From Apostichopus japonicus (lineage: Eukaryota; Echinodermata; Holothuroidea; Aspidochirotida; Stichopodidae): 64,000 nucleotides of DNA. This document shows positions 14,501 to 23,775 of this stretch, piece after piece. The stretch lies in assembly GCF_037975245.1 (NCBI RefSeq), contig NC_092564.1:7032984-7096983 (forward strand), given 5' to 3'. The position numbers and the translations under genes are program-made. The notes beneath the pieces are model-generated. The model was not told the origin of the DNA. It was given only the letters and a program-made list of their open reading frames with translations, and ran no database searches. Every line of letters starts with the position of its first letter. The stretch's first letter is position 1.

Positions 14501-17500
14501 GAAAAGGGAACAGTGGTTCCATTCTGCTACGTCTCAGCACAACTTATTTCAAGTTTACACTTTAGGTACCAAAATATTTAAATTCACTTCTGGGAAAGTA
14601 CAGTAACCCAATTGGTTTCCCTAAAATTCAAATTAGGTACAGGAACAAGCTGGGCTGATAAATTTCAAATCCAAGCAAACTTCACACTGTTTGTATCTGG
14701 ATGATTTTACACACATTTTGAGGCTATTTACCCAAGTGATTTCCAATTGATGAAAATTACACAAACTTTAATATTTTGTTATCTTCAAATATGTACTACT
14801 TCAATTTGCAAAATTTGTTACCTTTTTTTCATTATACTTTACAATAATTGCAAGAGCTCTGTAAGGCTTAAAGCAACTTTATACAATTTTGGGTCAACTA
14901 TCCAACTGACTTGCTTAGTAGGGAAAAAAAAAGTAGCAATTGATTAAACCATGATATCATTCTAGGTTTTTTATATTAATCAACAGAATATCCACTTAAA
15001 TATGGGACTCATTAAGAAATCATTAATAAACAAATGACAAATGATACCATGTGAAAATTTCCTCATTTGTCATGTTTTTTCATGTCGTATTTTTCACATG
15101 CTAATAGTAAACCTGAAAGTTTCCAATACTTGCAACTCTTTCCTCATCAGAAAGGTACAGATTCTGAAATAGTCAAGCTTTAAAGGGTGTGAAGACTGGC
15201 GCAAAAAGAAACATCTAATGCCGGTAATCTGACCTAGTTTCGAATGTGGTGTAACAGAAGTGTAAGACACCACCATCGATCCCAGAAAATACACACACAG
15301 CTTGCTACCGTCGGAAATTAGACACTAGTGTACAGTCAATACATACATCTGCGGTCAATACCCACAGCACAGTGTACAAACGATACAGCCATGGACATCT
15401 CGGGTCCAGCTAGCTAAAGATAACAAGGTATCACGTTTCTTTACTGTCTGCATTTTGTAGCGACAAGCAGAAAACTTCACTTGCAAGCAACGGAAATTTA
15501 AATACTAAAAAAAATCACTGTTGGAAAATGGTACCTTTGAGATCAGTCTTTCACCGTCATTGTCCAATATGCAAATGGCTTTGATGGTGTACAGAGATGC
15601 TTCCTACAGTGCAAAGATAAAAAGACAAAAATGTTACATGACGGAATATTGCAAATATCTAAATATTGCAAACATCCTCAAGAACCACTCTTGCCAATGA
15701 TTCATTTTCTTCCAATCTTGCAGGAGCTCCCCACACCGCTGGAGGGGTGTTTGTTTTCCTCATTCATCAGTATTGGCAATTAAGCTGTGATTATCCGATT
15801 ACAAGTTCTGCTAGTGTTAGTAAAATCAGCTGAATATTTGCATGACAAACACAAACTTTGAGGAAAAGAAAAAAAACATCCTTGTGACATAGTGATAGCT
15901 TTGTCTAACCGACAGTACTGGAAGAGAGGATTGAGACCAGGATGATGGGTATCTGTTAAATCTGTGTTCACAAAACTAACAATAAAACCTCTGCTATCTA
16001 AACCCTAGCATAAACTCTGATTATTCATTTGCATGACAGAACATAATAATTTTCAACATGGTTCTTACAATCATTGGAAAGCTAAGGATGTACAAAATTG
16101 GGACCACAAGTAATGTCCTTTACTTCCATTTTCCTAAAACAAGGCAGAAGAGTGACGAATGTTGTTACTCGACTAAAATTACAAACAGGAATCTGAAGGT
16201 CAAGAGATACCCTAAAATATCGCAATCATCCCAACAGTATGTATTCTATCATATCATCAAGAATAATCTCTCCATTGATTGCTGTCAAACTTTTAAAGAC
16301 AATTACTGATAGTGTGCCGTAACCTAACACTACACACTATTGGGTTTAGCTACATCTGTGATGGTGAATTCATCTGAGCACTATAGGCTTAATACAGAGT
16401 CTAATCTTTGATAAAATTATTTGTATGGTGTTATATACAGTAACTTTTGCAAAGTGCAATTTAAGGGAGGCAAATATTATCTTTTAAAGGATAACAGTAG
16501 CTTGGGAATCTCTTTGCTCTGTGGTTTGGTTTTCTTCTTCTTTCGAGTCTGTGATTCCATCCATGGTTTGATCAGATTCTACCAGAATGAGTTGAATATA
16601 TAGATCTGCTGTCACAAGGCAACTAACCATGCATTCACCATTAGGGCATACAACATAATTCTAGTAAAAATTGGTGAATAATCCAACAGAGAGCTTCAAA
16701 TATAAAATAGGTATAATTTCTTTACTTTTGTCATTCTCAATAAAGCTGCTAACGTAAAATTGCATTAGACAAGTGTTTTAAGCTTGACATTCAAACACAG
16801 CAACATCATTGCAGAGCTACATTATAACACACAACTTTCAATGGCATCAACACATAACTGGAACCACTCTATGAAAGTATACATACATATGGACCGACTG
16901 TGTCAAATGAGGAGACACGCAAAAACATGTACCAACCATGGAGGGTCATGTGACCTGCTCCCTTGTAGAACTCAACTATTATAGTACTTACTCCTTGAAT
17001 GTATATTCTCTAACAATGAATGTCCTGATCTCATATCTACCAATATCTTGGTAAAGCTATGCAAACAACGGAACCTAGCTAAGTGGTACATTTTTCAATG
17101 TTTACCACAATATCCAATTCCCAAATTTCCATTTTGGTGTATCTTCTTTCAAACAATTGAAAAACTGGAACACACGTAGCTTATCAGGAATGTACACAAT
17201 GTATACAGACAAGAGAAACAGACGACACAATTCATTGTTCTTTAGTAGCTCACAGGTCTTCTTTCCATTTTCCTACTGTGGAGTGAGAGTTCCGGATCAT
17301 ATTTAATTCGATGACTGGTACACACTACACACATGCTAATCCTACATACTTTGGTTGTGTTAAGCATCATCTATTCGAACACTTCAAGCATGGAACATAA
17401 AACCTAAATGGCTTAATTTATTTTCCAAAGAAAGAGAAACATTAGCAAGTTACTAATTACAGTTAGTCAAACGAAAATGTTAAAAAAAACGTTGAAGTTA

Positions 17501-17927
17501 CAATAATCATAGTTACATATGGCGTATTTGGCATAACCTAACTTAAGATGTATTTGTAAAGCTTGTTCCTGTTACTTAGCTCCGCAGCCAGGGAATAAGA
17601 GATTGCATCAAATATTCACCTTTGGATGTACCCCTAAATTTAAGAATATGGTAGGCCTGTGTGTGATGATAAGATGACATAACGATACGGACTTGAACTA
17701 CACTGTGCATATAACATAGGCTAGGCCTGTTTAACGTATGTACTAGTTAAGCGATCATAATGATGTTGAGACTATTTCTCAATCGGAATAACGCTTAGGA
17801 AGCCTGGAAAAAGACAAGAAACGTATTCATATATCACCAGAAAGTAACTACAATAACTCAATACGATATATTTCAAATTTGAAACGAAAAGAAAATGAAA
17901 TTGGTTTACTAAGAGAGACGTGTCCAT
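5418..17927 (-). CDS. COPZ1: Coatomer subunit zeta (zeta-COP), 3'-incomplete gene of six identified exons
   Basis: Zeta-COP is a small subunit of the COPI coat. It pairs with gamma-COP in the adaptor-like F-subcomplex and works in Golgi-to-ER and intra-Golgi vesicle transport on the cytosolic face of the membrane. Six minus-strand exons (17910-17927, 15535-15603, 13059-13140, 8354-8501, 6933-7010, 5418-5502) join with consistent phases (0, 0, 1, 0+2, 2, 0) and GT/AG boundaries at every intron. They give 160 residues with family landmarks in order: [57 protein letters not shown] and [10 protein letters not shown]. From memory of the vertebrate protein (about 177 residues) the alignment needs no gap up to VALRGDD at residue 152. 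About 17 C-terminal residues (the family ends in a conserved KEQ-KW stretch) are missing. The gene covers at least 12.5 kb, with a transposon nest starting 170 bp upstream of the ATG. Confidence 0.95.
5503..6932 (-). other. COPZ1 intron 5
   Basis: It runs between donor GTAAGA and acceptor AAATTTTAG. It contains C-rich runs at about 6490-6545 but no recognised element or exon. Confidence 0.85.
6933..7010 (-). CDS. COPZ1: COPZ1 exon 5 (residues 106-131)
   Basis: The acceptor is GTTTTCCAG after a pyrimidine-rich tract and the donor GGAGG|GTAAGA. It finishes the split arginine codon and encodes [20 protein letters not shown] then EIVDG, a well conserved zeta-COP helix pair. Confidence 0.95.
7011..8353 (-). 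other. COPZ1 intron 4
   Basis: It runs between donor GTAAAT and acceptor TTTTCCAG. It has a C-run near 7320 and a T-run near 7971. Nothing else was recognised. Confidence 0.85.
8354..8501 (-). CDS. COPZ1: COPZ1 exon 4 (residues 57-105, split codons at both ends)
   Basis: The acceptor is TTCCTCTCAG and the donor TTAAG|GTAAAT. The 148-nt exon completes an alanine codon with exon 3, then encodes [38 protein letters not shown] and VTSQIL, and ends two bases into an arginine codon. This is the central strand-helix core of the longin-like domain that packs against gamma-COP in family structures. Confidence 0.95.
8664..8703 (-). ncRNA. Degenerate minimal hammerhead ribozyme-like motif 1
   Basis: Read on the minus strand the order is: stem I GCCT; core CTAAAGA (consensus CTGANGA, one change at G5); one unpaired A; stem II GATCC-TGCTA-GGATC; GAAA; stem III A-C-G-T with no loop; cleavage triplet GTC; stem I partner AGGC. 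All three stems close as in type I hammerheads, and the loopless stem III is typical of Penelope-like element copies that act as dimers. The G5 change should impair cleavage. Confidence 0.55.
8812..9060. repeat. Purine-rich (A/G) tract on the plus strand
   Basis: About 250 bp is dominated by GGGA, GAAAG and GGAGG runs. Open frames across it are artefacts of the skewed composition. Confidence 0.8.
11879..12004. repeat. 45-bp tandem repeat, 2.8 copies
   Basis: Units start at 11879, 11924 and 11969 with CCAATCTGCTACAAACCAGA followed by TTGGAGGCGGGGCTTGA. The period is a multiple of three, so one frame stays open with a 15-residue repeat ([12 protein letters not shown]). It lies in a COPZ1 intron, so translation is unlikely. 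Confidence 0.9.
12588..12856 (+). mobile_element. tRNA-derived SINE with a CATA-rich tail
   Basis: The head has a clear RNA polymerase III A box (TTAGCTCAGTGGTTA) about 50 bp before a decayed B box (AGTTAGAGTCAC). A roughly 140-bp body with a CTTGTGGCTTTCATAAGCC palindrome follows, then a tail of CATA repeats. This is tRNA-head, body and simple-repeat tail order, as in SINEs. The family is not identified. Confidence 0.7.
13059..13140 (-). CDS. COPZ1: COPZ1 exon 3 (residues 30-56 plus one base)
   Basis: The acceptor is TTTCATTCAG and the donor AATG|GTAAGG. It encodes [18 protein letters not shown] then LFNKTHKAN, the most diagnostic zeta-COP block, and ends in phase 1. The reading frame stays open beyond both splice sites, which makes the exon look longer than it is. 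Confidence 0.96.
13141..15534 (-). other. COPZ1 intron 2
   Basis: It runs between donor GTACCA and acceptor TTTCATTCAG. It is AT-rich with a short TTTGCAA reiteration near 13865-13895. No element or exon was recognised. Confidence 0.85.
15535..15603 (-). CDS. COPZ1: COPZ1 exon 2 (residues 7-29)
   Basis: This exon has 23 codons in phase 0 on both sides, with acceptor CACTGTAG and donor AAG|GTACCA. It encodes the first strand of the longin-like fold, [19 protein letters not shown] followed by LISK, a signature stretch of zeta-COP. Confidence 0.95.
15604..17909 (-). other. COPZ1 intron 1
   Basis: It runs between donor GTAAAC and acceptor CACTGTAG. It is AT-rich, and nothing else was recognised. 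Confidence 0.8.
17910..17927 (-). CDS. COPZ1: COPZ1 exon 1, coding part (residues 1-6)
   Basis: The ATG is at 17927-17925 in a good context (A at -3, G at +4). It encodes MDTSLL and ends at a GTAAAC donor (17909-17904) in phase 0. Joined to exon 2 it gives [15 protein letters not shown], which matches the zeta-COP N-terminus residue for residue in length. The start was chosen because this is the only upstream ATG seen that keeps frame and length. The 5' UTR extends upstream for an unknown distance. Confidence 0.85.
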
Positions 17928-18096
17928 CTTGCCAGCGTGTACTTTCTATCGCAGATATAGTAGAATTCAAGCAGTCGTTTTGTTAACTGACTTGCGATCG
18001 TCGGCGAATCGCATGGATAGAGGTTAGTATTGTTATAACGTAACAGGTTTCGGGTCATCTAACTTTACCACGTCAAATAGTTGAGCTTGTACAATG
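17928..18096 (-). promoter_or_regulatory. Presumed COPZ1 5' UTR and proximal promoter
   Basis: Only about 170 bp separate the COPZ1 ATG from the first terminal repeat of the transposon nest. No convincing TATA box was seen. The assignment rests on position alone. Confidence 0.4.
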
Positions 18097-18608
18097 CAGT
18101 GGCGGATCCAGGATTTCGCCGAAGGGGGGGCCCAGATGGGAAATGCCTAATCGTCGTCCTGGGGGAGGGGTCTAAGGGGAGTGGGTGCCCCACTCCCCTT
18201 TGGAAAATTTCACAAAATATGGAGGTCCTCGGTGCAATCTTATGCTACTTTTCGTAAAAGTTTGGAGTAAAATTTATTTCCAATAAATCATGTATTCATG
18301 GTTTGCCGGGCATATATTTGCAATTTCGAGCAATGAGCTGGGATTTACGTCTTTGGGGAGTAGGTGGTGATGCAAACTACTTTTTACCAGGCTACTCCAG
18401 GCCATTTCATCTTGGATGCCCCTTCCAGATGGAGACTATTGATGCAGTCAGAGTGCCCCTCTCACCTTCACTTTATCAGAATGATGGTGTACTCTTTTTG
18501 CAAATGTATTTTTCCAAAAACTACACGCACAGTGGCGTAGCTAGGATTTTTTGAGTGGGGGGGGGCAACGAGGGCTGTTCTTTCTTGTGGGGGGCCGGAG
18601 GTTACTAT

Positions 18609-18700
18609 CTAAGCGGAGCGCCACCTTGGTTGGCGCGGAGCGTACAGAGAAAATTTGAGATTTCAGCACCCCCCAGATCGCAGGAGATGGCACCTGTGAG
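18609..18700 (+). repeat. Conserved hairpin module, copy 1
   Basis: The core is TATCTAAGCGGAGCGCCACC followed by GGTTGGCGCGGAGCGTAC, AGAAAATTT and CCCCCCAGATC. The GCGCCA/TGGCGC stem is the same in all six copies in the window. Confidence 0.85.
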
Positions 18701-19129
18701 GCAAAATAGCAACCAAAAAGATGTGCAACTTTGGTGACAGAAATGCAAAAAAAGTTTTTTCTCTTTCATGCTGACTGGCCTTGCCAACTCAGCCAGACTT
18801 TTAACTTGAGGGAAGTTGGCATCATTTGTCGTTTCAAGCTGTCAAGGTCTTTCTCCCAACTCAAACCCCTGTGGGCTACCGGTAGGTTTGCAGGATATGC
18901 CCACATGTGGACTTAAATAGCATTAGAGGAAGGGGATGGAAGACTAACACGTATCGATGTTTCGGTAATGGTCCACATTGGTGGCTCGGTGCTAATTTGG
19001 CCATTTATTGGGTTTCTTGAGGCAGCTGTCATCAGAATCTGGGTTTTTGTGCCAATCGATGACCGATAACATGTATTGGTATGTAAATTTCTTCTTCATA
19101 TATCTAGCAACACTCTAAAAACAAATTAG

Positions 19130-19320
19130 TGGATTTCATTCCATTGGAGTGATCACTCGGCGCACTTCAAATTAAGAGTGAAATTTATTGGAGTTAACCC
19201 TCACTCCTAATATGAGTGAATATAACTCTACTTGGAGTTAAGATTTACTCCAATGGAGTGGAAATTCACTCTTATACCGGAATGTGCTCAGTGATCACTC
19301 CCATGGAGTGAAATTCACCT
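19130..19320. mobile_element. Palindromic MITE-like element built from ACTCC/GGAGT motifs
   Basis: The left arm (about 19130-19185) and right arm (about 19265-19319) are imperfect inverted copies sharing GGAGTGATCACT and AAGAGTGAA. The centre repeats GGAGTTAA/ACTCC in both orientations, so the whole 190 bp can fold on itself. No target duplication was recognised. Confidence 0.6.
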
Positions 19321-19580
19321 ATGTTTTTATCAGTACAGTACAGTGCATATCATCATAGACGTACGTATGTACGTACTACGTACGTTCGTATATCAGACGC
19401 ACTCGATACCCACGATACGATACGGTCCTGGAGAAACTATTTCCACTCATCATTTTTTAAGGCGATACAGTAGTGAGTATCGAACAGGCACAGCCGCATG
19501 TTTGTAGGAATTTCAGAATTCCCAATATTTTATATCTCGTGGGCATAAAAAGTTGTTTTGTGGAATATTCAATGACATAT

Positions 19581-20293
19581 CAGGGGCGGATGCAGGATTT
19601 GTGACAGGGGAGGGTGGTCTGACTGGTCCAGCCGCGCCTGAACGTAAGACTATCTAAGCGGAGCGCCATGCATCGGTTGGCGCGGAGCGTACAAGAAAAT
19701 TTTTGGCTTTACAAACCCCCCAGATGGCCGGAAACGGCACTTCCCGAGTATTCTAAGCAGCATGTACCTAGCCTGTAAATATGGATCTCATGTCTGCAAT
19801 TTCTCAATTGATGAGAAAAAACAATCTATGAAATATGGTATTACATATCAGATGAGTTGAGATGATACAAAAATCATAATGCCTTTAGCCCCCAATCCCC
19901 TCCCGTTCCGTCACCACTGTTTGATGCAGGGCCGGATCCAGGATTCTGGAAGGGTGAGGGGTTTGCTCATGAAAAATTCGTTAGCGCATCCTAGCAGCCT
20001 ACCGCTCTGTAACCTCACCGCCCAAAAAAATTCGAACACCACCTCAATTTTGAAACTTTTCGGTCTGAAAATTGAGATCGTTAGGCATTTTTGGCACGTG
20101 TAGCACGCGTGCACACTATAGTTCATTGGACGGAAAAGACACACCTGGATGACTTGTGAGGATAACCGCTTTTCTGACGTCCTACATGTTTAAAATTGGC
20201 GTTTAATTTAATTATTTTTTCTCTATTTTTTTCTCTCTCTTTTTTATTTTTGGCCAAGAGCAGGGGGTCCGGACCCCCCTGGATCCGCGCCTG
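19581..20293. mobile_element. hAT-like element C, 5-bp TSD CATAT, innermost of the nest
   Basis: The left end is CAGGGGCGGATGCAGG and the right end, inverted, is CAGGCGCGGATCCAGG (14/16). CATAT flanks both sides (19576-19580 and 20294-20298). It carries hairpin module copy 2 (19651-19745) about 70 bp inside the left end and a second left-end-like sequence at 19927 (CAGGGCCGGATCCAGG). Confidence 0.8.
19651..19745 (+). repeat. Conserved hairpin module, copy 2
   Basis: CTATCTAAGCGGAGCGCCA is followed by TGCATCGGTTGGCGCGGAG, then CGTACAAGAAAATTTTTGG and ACCCCCCAGATGGCCGGAAA. Confidence 0.85.
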
Positions 20294-20746
20294 CATATAT
20301 TCATTTGACTCGAGGCAATATATGAAAACCTGATACCTCGGCTCAGTACAAACGGAGCCAATCTTTTGATAGATTGTTGCGCTAGGTGGAAGCACTGAAC
20401 ATATTTTCAGCAGATATCGATATCGCGCAGCACAACAAGGTTCGTGGTGTATGGTCGCAATTGTCGCATCGACCATTGCCATGCCATGCTGTGTGACCAT
20501 TCTCATGATTACTACAGATATTGTATTATTTTTATTCTGCCAGATGCAGACGAGATAATTGTGTAACTCTATTTCCCAAATTATTGAACAAAAAATATAA
20601 GTGAATCGCACTTATTTTTATTTTTTTACAACATTTTTTTTACCCCATTCCCAGTGGGGGGCCAGCCTATTTCATGGGGGCCTAGGCCCCCCAGGCCCTC
20701 CGTAGCTACGCCACTGATCACGCATTGGGCCCTTTCCCTCGAACGC

Positions 20747-20749
<3 letters not shown>

Positions 20750-20779
<30 letters not shown>
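20750..20779. repeat. Poly(A) run of about 29 bases inside element A
   Basis: The homopolymer is followed by a G/C-run palindrome (GGGGGGGCCCGGGCCCCCC) next to the right end of element A. Confidence 0.95.
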
Positions 20780-20782
<3 letters not shown>

Positions 20783-20845
20783 GGATTTTCAAAAAGGGGG
20801 GGCCCGGGCCCCCCGGGCCCCCCCCCTGGATCCGCCCCTGCAATG

Positions 20846-21529
20846 AGTTGCAACAGCGTATTTTGATGAGCAAATGATACAACACAGCTGTATAAAGTTT
20901 TGATATATATATTGAAAGTTCTAACCGACAGGCTTAAGATATTAAACTCGTATATATTTTGTGATCTTTTACAATGTTGTGTATTTAACTGACAATTCAC
21001 TGAGTATAGGGTCCGCAAATCAATTCATTCACCACCCAAAACGATCGGAAAGTTAGCACTGTTATAAGGTTTATTCACAATCCGATAAGCAACTTGCTTG
21101 GAGCTGTCACAGGACTATTCCAATGTTTCATGAGGGGTTTTGTGTTGCTGAGTACTGAAAAAGAGTAAAACCCGAACTACTGCTACTGAAATATTGCATT
21201 GTAATTGTGTACGATATGTGTAGGCCTAAAAGGAGTTATTGACTACTGTTGAATCAATGGGAAAACTCAATTTCACGTCAACTTGACATTGTATAAAACT
21301 AACTGTTTAACTATTTAGAACAAGCCAGCAATAACCCCCTTCATAAACATTGACTGTGCGCAGCACTGTAAAAAAACTCAAAGACGTAGCTAAATAATGT
21401 TTAAATAAATATGGTACATAGAAATGTTTAATATTTAAGAAAATATGGTACATAGAAATTTTTAATTTACTGTTTTTCTGTAATAGAACCTCTTTTCTCT
21501 TTTTCTAGTTTGGTTGAATGATACGTAAG
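20846..21529. other. Spacer between the two transposon blocks
   Basis: No gene was seen. Positions 21405-21526 are one end of a dispersed repeat whose inverted copy is at 53137-53262. Confidence 0.6.
21405..21526 (+). repeat. Left piece of a dispersed repeat split by element D
   Basis: It is nearly identical, inverted, to 53137-53262, including the internal near-duplicate AATATGGTACATAGAAAT. Its continuation resumes at 23451 after element D. Confidence 0.85.
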
Positions 21530-21571
21530 CAGGCGCGTATCCAGGATTTTCTAACCCGGGGGGCGCGAATT

Positions 21572-21665
21572 ACTATCTAAGCGGAGCGCCACCATCGGTT
21601 GGCGCGCAGCGTACAAGAAAATTTCTGGTTTTGATACCCCCCAGATCACCGGAAATGGCACTTTT
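21572..21665 (+). repeat. Conserved hairpin module, copy 3
   Basis: TATCTAAGCGGAGCGCCACC is followed by ATCGGTTGGCGCGCAGCGTA and ACCCCCCAGATCACCGGAAA, about 40 bp inside the left end of element D. Confidence 0.88.
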
Positions 21666-22735
21666 CGGGCTTGAAAATGACCAACCAGATGTACACTTTT
21701 TGCCTGAGAACCAAGTATTTCCCAATAGTTTTTTTTTCTCCATCCATAACCTTTTTGAAGATTGTCACTAGTCACACATCATGTTCGACCTCATCGTCCT
21801 GTGGATCATTGCTTTGTAGGTGATTCTACGTCGCGGCCCACAATACCCGACAGCCCCACTTTTGAAGGTTTTAAGCCCATTATTTGTTGAGAATTTGAAA
21901 ATTCACATTTCTCGTGAATAAACTCACTTCAAAACATACCAATAATGTTGCAAAAAAAGTCATCTATGGACAACCAATATAGAAAAACCTCGTTGAACCC
22001 CTAACAGACCGGCAAAAATTGCACGAGTAGAGAGAAGTATGATGAAGAGTGTTGGTCAGGAAATTTTCGAAAATTCAGACACAGTTCATTTATTGGTGTA
22101 CAAATATTAAAACCTCTTATAACGACTATTATAAAACTTCGTTGAGGAAATGAAACAAATGCCAGATATTTCCGAAACCTAACACTACATACATAGGCGT
22201 AGCAGGCGGGGGGCTGCAACCCCCCCCCCCCCCAATATTTTTTTTCTGAAAATTCGGGCAATATGCTGAGAATTTTTCGGGCACCTACTGAAAGAAAAAT
22301 AAATTGCAATACATAGCTACATCTAAAGGAAATGAATTAAAAATCATCTCCTTAGCCATTACTAATGTAAGAGAGAGTTTTGACATAATTGGACCTCCAT
22401 GCTTTTTCTCCATCTGCATAAGACATTTTGTTGTTTACATTAGCATCCCGCGGTGTACTGCGCAACTTTCACGGATCGTACGGTACACGATGGCATGCGA
22501 TGTAATAACCGATGCTTGCTTACATGATATTGACATTAACATGTTGAACGCGCGCTTCGCGCGCGAAAAATGTTGGTTATATTTCTCGGGCAACACGGTA
22601 CAGCTTCCCAAATCAAATTGGGCTGCTTCGCCTTTGACTACACACACAGACAGTTTTGAAGCTGTTCATCCTGGAACGCCATTTTCATGCTCACTGATAT
22701 GATTTGATATCTGCTGTTTGCTTGACAAATTCGAA

Positions 22736-22890
22736 CAGGCGCGTAGCGAGGAATTTGCCAAGGGAGGGGCGAAGTCTGTAGGCAAACTATCTAAGCGTAG
22801 CGCCACCATGAGTTGGCGCGAAGCGTACAAGAAAATTTTGGCCGAAAAGGCCGCCCAGATCGCTGGAAATGACACTTCCCAGGCCTTGTT
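22736..22890 (+). mobile_element. Partial hAT-like element end with hairpin module copy 4
   Basis: It starts CAGGCGCGTAGCGAGG and has the module at 22787-22885 (CTATCTAAGCGTAGCGCCAC, then CATGAGTTGGCGCGAAGCGT). A candidate right end at 23190 (inverted CAGTGACGGATCGAGG) has different flanks, so the pairing is not supported. Confidence 0.6.
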
Positions 22891-23264
22891 AGTTGTATCT
22901 AAGCCTTTTCTATTTTGAAATTACTAGCGATATCATAAAAAATATGCTCATGTGGTCGCCCCCTTCCCGAAATGCGTCATGTTCCCCGACGACTCGGTCG
23001 AGTTCGAGACCAGCCACAGTTGGTTTCAAAGCACAATTCTACAATTGTTTAAGGCGTCCATACACACACACACGCGTGATGATAGACCATATATCGTATA
23101 TATATAGATACATTAGTGAGAGAGGAAAAATGGAAACGTCAAAAATGGAGTTGGGCGCACGCCCCTCCCGAAATCCTCGATCCGTCACTGGCTACCCTGT
23201 GTATATAATAGGGATCAGCGCTATAATGATGTCACTGTTCCTCGTTCTCTTCCCGGTGTCTTGG

Positions 23265-23403
23265 CGTTTTTCTTTTACTCCCTCCTTTTCTCCTTTTTCT
23301 CTCTTTCTTCTTTTTCTTTTCCCTTCCTTCCTCTCCTTCCTCCTCCCCTTTTTTCCCCTCTTTTTTCCCTTTTTTCTTCTTTTTTTTTCTCTCCTCTTTT
23401 TCT
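23265..23403. repeat. Pyrimidine-rich tract within element D
   Basis: About 140 bp is almost only C and T. The frames through it read F/S/L-rich or, on the other strand, K/R/E-rich, and are compositional artefacts. Confidence 0.85.
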
Positions 23404-23450
23404 TACCCGGGGGGCGCGCGCCCCAAACGCCCCCCCTGGATACGCACCTG

Positions 23451-23775
23451 GTAAGATTAGACGCAAGCTTGTTGTGCTCACTTGCCAATATACTTGTGTA
23501 TACAATGCAATGTGGAGATCAAAAGATGGCTCAATATTCTGCATATGGCACAATGCTTCTCATTGAACGGTCAAAAAGGCCGTCCTACATTTTGTCCAAT
23601 CACCCTAAATTTGAATATCAATGGGAAGGAAATTTTGATCTTCTATTGTTATTGGAGAGATCTAAGTAAGTTTACTTTACTGTTACAGTGATTACGTGCG
23701 AACCGAAAAAGGAAAAAAACATATATATGATAATTTTGATGTTATGTTTTTCTTTATGTTTCGGTGTCCGTTCAT
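23451..23775 (+). repeat. Right piece of the dispersed repeat split by element D
   Basis: Nearly identical, inverted, to 52783-53136. Together with 21405-21526 it makes a unit of about 480 bp whose uninterrupted copy lies within the element at 52420-53361. Confidence 0.9.

Larger units (their letters stand above)
18530..20716. mobile_element. hAT-like element B, imperfect 8-bp TSD, nested in element A
   Basis: The left end is CAGTGGCGTAGCTAGG and the right end, inverted, is CAGTGGCGTAGCTACGG. Flanks are TACACGCA (18522-18529) and ATCACGCA (20717-20724), 6 of 8 identical in the same register, as expected for an old 8-bp duplication. It contains hairpin module copy 1, a palindromic MITE-like element and element C. 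Confidence 0.65.
18097..20840. mobile_element. hAT-like non-autonomous element A, 5-bp TSD CAATG (outermost of the nest)
   Basis: The left end is CAGTGGCGGATCCAGG and the right end, inverted, is CAGGGGCGGATCCAGG (15/16). CAATG flanks both sides (18092-18096 and 20841-20845). Two further elements sit inside it, so it inserted first. The first 110 bp contain a G/C hairpin at 18175-18200 also found in the element at 52420. No transposase-like frame is present. Confidence 0.82.
21530..23450. mobile_element. hAT-like element D, 5-bp TSD GTAAG, with an empty site at 53.13 kb
   Basis: The left end is CAGGCGCGTATCCAGG and the right end, inverted, is CAGGTGCGTATCCAGG (15/16). GTAAG flanks both sides (21525-21529 and 23451-23455). 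The inverted copy of the host repeat at 53.13 kb reads GATACGTAAGATTAGAC without a break, which is the pre-insertion site with a single GTAAG. It contains hairpin modules 3 and 4, further terminal-repeat-like sequences at 22192, 22736 and 23190, and a pyrimidine tract. No transposase was recognised. Confidence 0.88.

Noticed and set aside
22305-22702. 132-codon open frame inside element D
   Set aside because: No transposase or other domain; it crosses terminal-repeat-like sequence and has no coding signature.
22736-23190. A complete nested hAT-like element
   Set aside because: The two ends resemble terminal repeats but their flanks (TCGAA and GCTAC) do not match, so the pairing is unsupported.
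23192-23566. Lys/Arg/Glu-rich and Phe/Ser/Leu-rich frames
   Set aside because: They are translations of a pyrimidine tract on either strand.
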